64,000 nucleotides of DNA, from contig NW_022985097.1 in assembly GCF_010015585.1 (NCBI RefSeq), forward strand, positions 124,001 to 188,000, written 5' to 3'. The notes under the pieces were generated by a model. It was not told the DNA's origin, did no database searches, and worked only from the letters and a program-made list of their open reading frames with translations. The DNA comes from Eremomyces bilateralis CBS 781.70 (lineage: Eukaryota > Ascomycota > Dothideomycetes > Eremomycetales > Eremomycetaceae). The position numbers were made by a program, and so were the translations under genes. The stretch's first letter is position 1, and the number at the start of each line of letters is the position of its first letter. Positions 56,579-64,000 of this stretch are shown in pieces.

Positions 56579-57798
56579 ATGCCGAGCAAACCAGCCCCCC
56601 TCCGCACACTCGGGAAGAATGGCCCAGCTGTCCCTGCCATGGGTTTCGGCCTGATGGGCCTCTCCGGAATCCACGGGCCCCGTCCCAGCGACGAAGAACG
56701 ATTCCAGGTCCTCGACCACGCGGTCGAACTCGGGAGCACGTTTTGGGATACCGCCAAGTGAGCCTAGCACAGGCACCACCTCGACGTCGCTAAATCTCCG
56801 CAGCGTCTACGGCGACAGCGAGGATCTATTGAGCCGATGGTTTGCGCGCACGGGGAAACGAGGGGAGATCTTCCTGGCGTCGAAGTTTGCGCTGATTATT
56901 GGGGAGGGGAGGGGGATTAAGGGCGTGGATAGCTCGGGGGAGTACTGCAAACGTGCATGCGAGGCGAGTCTGAAGAGGCTAGGGACCGATTATATTGATC
57001 TTTGTGAGAACCTTCCGTCGCCCTGATGGGCCTGTGACCCGGTTGACGTCAGTTCATTGCTCTTACCTAATCAGATTACGCCCATCGGGTCAATCCTAAG
57101 ACCCCTATTGAGGAGACGATGCGAGCAATGGCAGAACTGAAAGCGTAAGTGCGATGGAGTTGAAACGATACCATCTAACCGGTTCCAGAGAGGGCAAGAT
57201 CAGAAATATTGGGCTTTGCGGGGTGAGCTCCAATACACTTCGGCGTGCGTGTGCCATTGCACCAGTCGCTGCAGTCCAGTTCGAGTACTCCCCGTTTGTT
57301 CTGGATATCGAACAAGCCAGCAGCACCCACCTTCTCCAGACCTGCCGTGAACTTGGCATCGCTGTCGTCTGCTACTCGCCGCTTGGACGCGGGATGCTCT
57401 CGGAAGCCTTCACCGCCAAAGGACCGTCTGAGGCCAAGGATTCCCGCGCATCCCGGTTCCCTCAGTTCCGCGAGGAGAACCGTGATGGAAACGCGAAGAT
57501 CGTCCGCCAGTTCAAAGCATTCGCCGACAAGAAAGGCTGCTCCACGTCGCAGTTGGCCCTCGCGTGGATCCTCAAACAGGGCGACGAGATGTTTCCGATT
57601 CCCGGGACGAAGCGGATCAAGTACCTGGAGGAGAATTGGGGGGCGCTCGATGTCCAGCTGACGGATGACGATGCGGCCGACGTGCGGAGATTTGTGGAAG
57701 GCGCCGAGCTCGCGGGCGATGCGGGGCCTGCGGCGTCGAAGGCTTTCGCATTTGTAGATACGAAGGAGGACGCTGAAAGACCTAACGAGAGACTTTAA
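56579..57798 (+). CDS. aldo-keto reductase (YakC/AKR13-like)
   Basis: Four exons (56579-56757, 56804-57003, 57075-57144, 57189-57798) give 352 residues, standard length for a single TIM-barrel reductase. The start region LRTLGKNGPAVPAMGFGLMG is typical. The catalytic tetrad is present: D57 in FWDTAN, Y62 in VYGDSE, K87 in LASKF and H130 in YYAHRV. Later motifs are EGKIRNIGLCGVSSNTLRRA, AVQFEYSPFVLDIE, CYSPLGRGML and the NADPH-binding FPIPGTKRIKYLEEN. The enzyme reduces aldehydes or ketones with NADPH in the cytosol; the natural substrate is not deducible. Intron junctions rebuild the Y62 and H130 motifs. A DNA transposon sits immediately upstream and may affect expression. Confidence 0.92.
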
Positions 57799-58652
57799 GT
57801 TGAAGCTCCATCTTCAATAGCCTCCGGGTATCTCAAAGCTGTTCATACCCTATAGTAACCGATGGTCTTACAGGCCGATGGGTTCATTCAATCAGGCTAT
57901 GTGGACATCCCATTTCGGTCACTGCAGTCGACACCATGGAGGTCCCACGTGAGTCTAACATAGCGCGAACAGAACCCAATGGTGTTGAATGTAGGAAAAG
58001 GAAGAACTTCTAGTTACATGACTGTTGACGGGAGGTCATGTTGGTGCCTGGATATCCATTCCTCCGGGGGAGAAGAAATTGAGTTACCTTTCTTGGCATT
58101 CCCCTAAGCACAGTTCCCACGATCTTAACCAGAACGCGGCGGAGAATTCACCAAAACAGGCCTCTAGTAGTTGCTTAATTAGGAAAAGAGCATACTTTTT
58201 GGTATTATGTTGTTTTTGAGCGAATTGGGCCTGTCTGTAATGGTGGTGATGGTTGCGGGAATGCCAAGAAACGTAACTCAATTTCTTCCCCCCCGGAGGA
58301 TTATATGCCTGAGGCATAACAGTGTGCAGTCCCTCCGTCTTGGAGTGCATATCACGTGAACTCCGACAAGAGATTCACTCCACCAATCACAACAAGTGTT
58401 CGCCATCGAATCAGAATGTCGCCCCTCCCTCAGAGTCAACACTTCGAGTGACAGGATTCCGCAGACGGACATTTCTTGATATGATTCACCATTCTCAAAT
58501 TATTTAAAACGTCAACACCACCCTAGGATTATATTTCTCCATTCTCCGGTTCTCCCCAATGCAATACACACTGACCTACTAGCTACCAAAACGACACATC
58601 TACATCAAAGGAAAATCAACCATCCCGATCTTCGTGAGCATCATTTGACACG
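57799..58652. other. intergenic containing a MITE-like inverted repeat
   Basis: Apart from the element at 58060-58300 no feature is recognised. The segment before 58652 should be the rpb9-like promoter. Confidence 0.5.
58060..58300. mobile_element. MITE-like element with about 44-bp terminal inverted repeats
   Basis: The left arm 58060-58103 (TCCTCCGGGGG...AAATTGAGTTAC, TTTCTTGGCATTCCC) and the right arm 58257-58300 are nearly perfect reverse complements (about three differences in the C/G run and one in the middle). They enclose about 150 bp of AT-rich, non-coding DNA. Length and structure fit a non-autonomous DNA transposon or a long hairpin. The target duplication is unclear: ATGCCT-like words flank both sides but not exactly. 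Confidence 0.65.
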
Positions 58653-59337
58653 ATGGCCGACTCACCAGCAGCCACCAACGGCACCGACAAGCCTAAGAAG
58701 ATCACCTTTCGCTTCTGTCAAGAATGGTCAGTCCTCTTTCCGCACTCCCATGCAGTCTGCTAACATCGTTCTTCTCTTCCCCAGCTCGAACATGCTCTAT
58801 CCCCACGAAGAGACGTCCACGAACAAGCTCCTCTTCCAGTGCCGCTCCTGCCACTGGAAGGAAGACGCCCCCATCTCCGTCATCTACCGCAACGAAATGA
58901 GCAACACGGTGGGCGAAACAGCCGGCATCACACAGGATGTCGCCCAAGATCCCACGGTTGGTGGTTCCCGCGGTTCCCACACATCTTCCTCTTCCCCCAG
59001 CAACCCTGTCCCCAACGACTCTGTGCAAGGCGCGCGGCTTCTCTCTCCCACGTCCATGTCCGCCGACCCCTCCTCCGACTTCCCCCCGCTCAGTCCCCTC
59101 CTCCGCGCGCTCCCCCTCGACACGCCCGACTTCTGCACGATGTGCGGACAGGAGATCTTCTGCGTGACATGCGGCGAGGAGGTCGAGACGGGGTGTTTCC
59201 TCGAGACGGAGGAGACTGAGGCAGACTCGGTCCGCACCCTGGCGGCGATGTCGGGCGAGCGGACGATCGGTTACGACTGCCTGCCCGACGCGTTGCGATC
59301 GTCGAATTTAGATACCGAGCGAATGGAGGATTCCTGA
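58653..59337 (+). CDS. rpb9: Rpb9-like RNA polymerase II subunit with unusual C-terminus
   Basis: Two exons (58653-58726, 58785-59337) give 208 residues. The N-terminal zinc ribbon is clearly Rpb9: KKITFRFCQECSNMLYPHEE, LLFQCRSCHW, IYRNEMSNTVGETAGITQDV and the DPT turn. Canonical Rpb9 is about 115-125 residues and ends in a TFIIS-like ribbon (CPxC...AVFFQ...CxxC). Here, after DPTVGG, comes a Ser/Pro-rich linker and a compact FCTMCGQEIFCVTCGEE (C-x2-C-x5-C-x2-C), then an acidic tail. No frame downstream of 58960 encodes the usual ribbon. Rpb9 aids start-site choice, fidelity and transcript cleavage in the nucleus; loss of the second ribbon would matter for cleavage. It may be a diverged paralogue or a misassembled 3' end. 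Confidence 0.8.
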
Positions 59338-60057
59338 CCGCGAGAGACCGACCACGAAAGAACCATCCCGTATTCGCCCGAGAGAGAAGCCACGCCGTCT
59401 ATACACACTTCGTTCTATACCCCTTATTAAACACTGAGTTACCTCTTGTCATGATGAGTCCCTTACTCTCTACTATATTTGATGCGTTTATATGCGTTTC
59501 CGTCTTCGTCTTGGTTTGATAAGGCAATTTCGGCAAACGCTGACTTCTGTTGGTTTCGGATTTCTAGCTCCCCCGAGTCACGAAACCGTGCCCGAATTGC
59601 CAGGAGACCGAGGCCGTCTTCTTTCAAAGTCAGCAACGGACCGCGGAGACAGGGATGGTGAGTCGAAGTCCGAGCGATCTACCCTAACAGATGTCCTAAT
59701 GCTAGCGGATAGAAACTGTACTTTGTCTGCTGCAGCTGTGGACACGTGTGGCAAGAGGCCTAAATCACGAATCGGGCGTTTTGGGGTTCGGGGTACCGGG
59801 ATAGCGGATGGCATGGAGATTTTGGAAGATGGATCCAAACATTCATAATGCCGATGGCGGCATCGAACGTAGTTCCAACATACCCGCGATTTTTTGTTTC
59901 CGGAGTCTCCAGGAAAAAGCACCGGCGCATATGATGAAGCGACTCCACATAGCATTTGGATAGGAGTTGATATAAAATCCAAATCAATCCCTTTTCTATA
60001 TATACACATCTTTCCGTTAACGCCGTCCATGCGAAACCTTCCTCTCCCCTCCCCGCA
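59338..60057. other. convergent intergenic region (rpb9-like and mrpl38)
   Basis: Overlapping short frames on both strands, none with a family signature. Confidence 0.5.
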
Positions 60058-60658
60058 CTATAAATGCATTGGCGCCAACGACAAAATCTTCGACCACCCG
60101 TTCTTCCTCAACTCCGCTCCCACGATCCCGCTGATCCGCGTCCCGATCGGCTCCCCGGTCTTGTTGATCAGCACACATGCATTGTCGTCGAAGCGCACGA
60201 CGCTGCCGTCCTTCCGCTGCATCTTGGAGCGCGTGCGCACGACGACGGCGTGGCGGATGTCGCCGCGGCGGACCTTGTTGGCGGCAGAGACGGAGACGCT
60301 GCCGCCGGATTCGGGGCCGAAGGAGCGCTGTTTTTGGACGACGACGATGATGCGATCGCCTGGGGGTTGGGGTTAGTCGGGGGCTCTGGAATGGGACGAG
60401 ATTGTGGGAGGATAGTGGGAGAAGACAAGAGGGCATGGCGGTAGGAAAGCATCGGAGGACTCGATCGCATGGGTCCGGGCCGGGGGGAGATGAGTACATA
60501 CCGATTTTCGCAGCGCGGTGCATCTTCAGGACTTTGACGCATTCGACAATGGCGGCGCCGGAGTTGTCAATGCAGTTGACCATGGTCTAGAGAGATGTTA
60601 GTTGTCTAGAGAGACATAAGGTGCAGGAGAATGGGAAACGGACCTTGAGTTGGATCAT
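60058..60658 (-). CDS. mrpl38: mitochondrial large-subunit ribosomal protein uL14m
   Basis: Three exons, complement(60058-60359, 60502-60586, 60644-60658), give 133 residues, close to yeast Mrpl38. The first coding exon is only five codons (MIQLK). The chain reads [78 protein letters not shown] and [20 protein letters not shown], the uL14 beta-barrel that binds 23S-type rRNA and bridges to the small subunit. Without a cleavable presequence it still matches mitochondrial rather than cytosolic uL14 (the cytosolic form has a different N-terminus). Both introns are confirmed by motif continuity. It is divergent from set9. Confidence 0.93.
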
Positions 60659-61306
60659 CTTGACGAGTGCGACAACCCTCCTTGAGGGCCAGTCCTTCCT
60701 CTGTCAACTATGCACGGGTTGTGAGGGAATGCGATCTTGAGATGGGCGATTAAAGGTGGAGAGTGGGAATAACATTTGATATCAGATTGTTGCAACCATC
60801 GTGCAAGGACCCCATGCGATCCATCTCGTGTTGAGCCTGAGGCTGTCAGGCTGCAAAGAACGACCCTTGGTTCCCAGCCCCCGAAGCTTCCAATTCACAG
60901 CCACGATGGACGATGACAACTGAAGAGTGAATGTCGGATTGGCCAATCTTCTTCAATAGTAATTCCCCAAGGAGTCTCGCCGTGTTCATTCTTTTGCGGC
61001 CTTCTCTCCGACCACTCTCTCCACACTCCCCAACTTTCCATTTCTTCCAATCGTCCAATCGTCCCTCAAACCGTCCGAACATGCTTGGTCCCTTCGCGCC
61101 GTAGCCTTGTTCATGTGCTGCTTCGTACTCAACCCCCGTCGACGTCACTGCCATTCAGCTTCGCGCTGTTGAGTTCGCACACCGACAACCGGTATTGAGG
61201 GCGTGGAGATTGGATGGTGTGCATGAGGTGCATGAGAAGGAGCTACAGTCATTTCTGAATTCTATCGCTACGGTTATTTATTGCACCTGAATAAACAGCC
61301 GCGGCC
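60659..61306. promoter_or_regulatory. divergent promoter region of mrpl38 and set9
   Basis: 648 bp with no supportable gene (a frame at 60846-61154 has no resemblance). Two near-identical TCCAATCGTCCAATCGTCC words occur at about 61046-61065. Confidence 0.45.
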
Positions 61307-63807
61307 ATGTCGCTCAAAGAGGTAGTCGTCAAGAAAGGGGTGCTAACACTGGCGCAACTGGCCAACTACGACGACGTGATCACGGATGCGCTTATTGACC
61401 ATGTACGTTACATTCGATACCGCTCTCCTTACTCTACCATGCATTCTCCCGTCCAGCGATGCAATGCGACTGACACAGCCACTAGGTGTATTTCTGGACC
61501 TCGATCCGCAAGAACAAAGCGCGTTTCTTCCCTTCCCGCGGCATTGGTGAGGAGGATATCGCAAACATCCTGCGCGACTGCATCGTCGTTGAGAAGAACG
61601 TCAACAAAGCTGTCGACCAGCTCCTCAAGGTCCGCGGCATCAAGGCGTTCTTCGACCGGCTGAAAGCACCGCATGAGCGCGACCATTTCGTCAAGCACCT
61701 AAAGAAATATGTGCAGATCTACCTTCCCGACTGCCCGTTTGAGGTTACGACGACCAATCGCTACACCATATCCACCTACGAAGCGGCCGTTACTGCCCGA
61801 CGGTCCCTCAAGAAGGACGAGGAGATTAAATACCTGACCGGAATCCAGGTCCCGTTGACCAAAGAAGAGGAGAAAACCCTGGACCTCACCCGGCGCGATT
61901 TCAGCATCGTCATGTCCAGCCGCAAGAAAGCCCCCTCCCTCTTCCTCGGTCCCGCTCGCTTCGCCAACCACGACTGCTCCGCCAATGCGACCCTCTCCAC
62001 CCGCGGCATGCAAGGCATGCAAGTCGTCGCGACCCGCCCCATCGACGTGGGTGAGGAGATCACCGTGACCTACGGCGAGGACTACTTCGGCGACGACAAC
62101 TATGAGTGCCTCTGCGCGACCTGCGAGCGGCTGTGGCGCAACGGCTGGGCGCCGGCCGACCGGGTGCTGCGGGAATCGGTACACGCGTCCGTGGCGGCGG
62201 CGACGGAGGAGGTGGAGATGGCGCAGCCGTATTCATTTCGGAACAAGCGGAAGTTCGTGGACGAGTCGGCGCAGGTGTCGAGGTCGGCGACGCCGGATGT
62301 GTTGGGGAAGAGGCGGCGGCTGGCGGTGGGAGGAGCGCCGGCGGGTTCGCCGCCGGCAACGCCGAGGGGACGACGGACATTGCGCGTGCCAGAGATGAAA
62401 AAAAAAAGGAGTGGCTCGAATCTTGGGACAGAGGTGGTGGCGGAGAATGTGGGGGATCCGATCACATCAACGGAAAAAGAACCCTGGACCCCGAAAGCGC
62501 TGAAGACGTCCGCGAGCATTCCTTCTACCCCAAAGTCGTCCAAGTCGTCTTCGGCTCGGGAGGAGCTAAAGCAGGCATATGCGAGGGCCCTTGCAAGGCG
62601 ACTAGGCCAGACTCAGAAAGATATCGCACAGCCCGACATCCCAGAGCAAACAACGGATGCAGACGAAATCAGGGACATATCGATTACCAAATCATCGTTA
62701 CGGAGCAGCAGTAGAGCCGAAACTAGCTCACCTTCGACGAAGACCAGGCGAGTTGACACGCCCGACATCCCGATCACCCCGGCTGCACTACGAAAGTTGG
62801 ATAGAGTGGCGGCCGAGAAAGCGGACACGACGGAGGCGGTTCAAGAGCGGGACATCTCGATTACGCGATCCTCCTTGCGCAACAGTAGTCAGGCGATGAT
62901 ATCGAACGTGCCTTCGCCGGATTCCGATGCGTCGACGCCAGTATCATCCACGGAGTCCTCAATGGGATCGTCCCATAACTCCCAAGCGACCGAGGCGACA
63001 TCCATTGGCGACCTGCCACTACCCGATCCCGGGATTGAGGTCAAATCCGAGCAGGTCGAGACATCGACGAAGTCGATCGAGGAGAACCGCGAAGAACCCC
63101 TCCCCACCCCGAATCGGCTTCAATTATCCCTGAAACCGTCCATCAGTTCCCTTAGCGAGCTATCTGACCTCTCCGAAACCTGCGATATCGACCACGACAC
63201 CCTCGAGGCCGTCCGCCATCCCGTTCTCTCCGCTTCCTCCCTGAAACGCGGCCGCGGGCGACCCCCCAACTCCCAACGCACGCAGCCCCGCTCCCACCTC
63301 GCCTCCGCAACCCGCGCATCTGACTCCCCCATCCCCACCACTGAACCCCACCCTCCCCCCTCCCCCACCGGCTCCACAGCCAGCCAAACCGATAACGGCC
63401 CACACCGCACCCCCGGTGACTACTCCCAAACCGCCCTTCTCCTCAGCACGCCCTTTAGCCGCTGGGTGACCTGCCAAACCTGCGCTTCCCCCTTCCTCCA
63501 ACACGACGCGTACTTGACGCGGGCCGGCTGTCCGCGGTGCGAGCGGCACAGCATGCTGTACGGGTACGCGTGGCCGAAGACGGAGAAAGAGGGGCGGTGG
63601 GATAGAGAGGAGCGGGTGCGGGATCATCGGGAGGTGCATCGGTTTGTGGACCCGAAGGAGGAGCGGGGGATACGGAAGGGGAGGAGGTGGAAGTTGGAGG
63701 ATAGTAGGGAGGTGGAGGAGGAGGAAGAGGAAGAGGAAGAGGGGGTGGAGGTGGAGGGGAAAGTGGAGGGGAAGAGGGGAAGTCTGAGAAGGAAGACGAG
63801 GGCGTGA
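61307..63807 (+). CDS. set9: Set9, histone H4 lysine-20 methyltransferase (SUV420 type)
   Basis: Two exons (61307-61402, 61486-63807) give 805 residues. The N-terminus LTLAQLANYDDVITDALIDH and VYFWTSIRKNKARFFPSRGI are characteristic of fungal Set9. The SET domain follows (residues about 115-230) with TGIQVPLTKEEE, the SAM/substrate motif RFANHDCSANATLSTRGMQG and GEEITVTYGEDYFGDDNYEC, then a post-SET-like CLCATCERLW. The middle is a long Ser/Thr/Pro-rich disordered region. A C-terminal four-cysteine motif CQTCASPFLQHDAYLTRAGC and CERHSMLYGYAWPK, conserved in the family, precedes a Glu-rich end. The enzyme methylates H4K20 in chromatin and supports the DNA-damage checkpoint through Crb2/53BP1-type readers. 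The protein is longer than most relatives because of the disordered insert. Confidence 0.93.
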
Positions 63808-64000
63808 GAGAGGTAATGATTATGATAGGGGATTACATGGCAACGGGATAGGGACTCGGGGGCAGGAAAACTGGCGATGGCAATAAGCATCCCATACATA
63901 ATCAAGATAGTTGTTCCGTTCGCAGTGCATTTCCTGCCAAGGGAAAGGTTGCATTCAGAGACTCGGGGTTCCCCGATTCATTATTTGCATAACATACATT
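63808..64000. other. 3' flank of set9 to the window edge
   Basis: Only 193 bp remain; nothing is recognised. Confidence 0.5.

Noticed and set aside
1-64000. CRISPR arrays, bacterial operons, riboswitches or ribosome binding sites
   Set aside because: The DNA is eukaryotic, with spliced genes throughout and no regularly spaced repeats.

Overview
The window is nuclear DNA of a filamentous ascomycete, most likely of the Eurotiales (Aspergillus/Penicillium type). The evidence is intron style (mostly 43-120 nt, GT...AG, with CTAAC/CTGAC-like branch sites), gene density of about one gene per 2.5-3 kb, the length and wording of conserved proteins (dynactin p150, Pin1/PinA, Rad7, Set9), and the absence of operons. 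Exon structures were assembled by hand from reading frames and splice signals. Where coordinates are given for joined exons, the summed length is a multiple of three.

Layout. 0-8.2 kb: the 3' end of an unrecognised gene, an Ada-type (methyl-phosphotriester repair) zinc/AraC protein, and a very large sacsin/NO VEIN-like ATPase gene that is broken in several places. 8.2-21 kb: a ferric-reductase-type flavocytochrome (-), a 4.7 kb stretch with no gene I can support, an M20 N-carbamoyl-amino-acid hydrolase (+) facing a zinc alcohol dehydrogenase (-) with 58 bp between stop codons. 21-30 kb: three minus-strand genes, RAD7 (nucleotide excision repair), a Ser/Thr kinase and a zinc-finger/UBC ubiquitin-conjugating protein. 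30-46 kb: housekeeping block with Pfs2 (mRNA 3'-end processing), an Stc1-domain protein, ribosomal protein S10, Sde2 (splicing), dynactin p150-Glued and Dph1 (diphthamide). 46-50 kb: an unrecognised protein and the Pin1-type prolyl isomerase. 50-58.5 kb is the accessory part: a RecQ-like helicase fossil, a cysteine-rich cell-surface protein, a complete pogo/Fot1-type DNA transposon with 45-bp inverted repeats and TA target duplication, an aldo-keto reductase just downstream of it, and a 240-bp MITE-like inverted repeat. 58.6-64 kb: Rpb9-like RNA polymerase II subunit, mitochondrial ribosomal protein uL14m (Mrpl38) and the histone H4-K20 methyltransferase Set9.

The genes are mostly independent. 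Several nevertheless serve nucleic-acid and chromatin processes (Ada-like, Rad7, Stc1, Set9, Pfs2, Sde2, Rpb9), which I take as coincidence of neighbourhood and not as a cluster. No biosynthetic gene cluster, tRNA, rRNA, CRISPR array or virus-derived element could be supported.

Most worth a second look: start codons split by introns in RAD7 and RPS10; a Pin1 gene whose first intron follows the ATG directly, is made partly of a 12-bp minisatellite and stays open in frame; an Rpb9 with an atypical C-terminal zinc motif; the Ada-domain protein next to the broken NO VEIN/sacsin-like gene; and the set of small mobile or repeated sequences at 50-58 kb.
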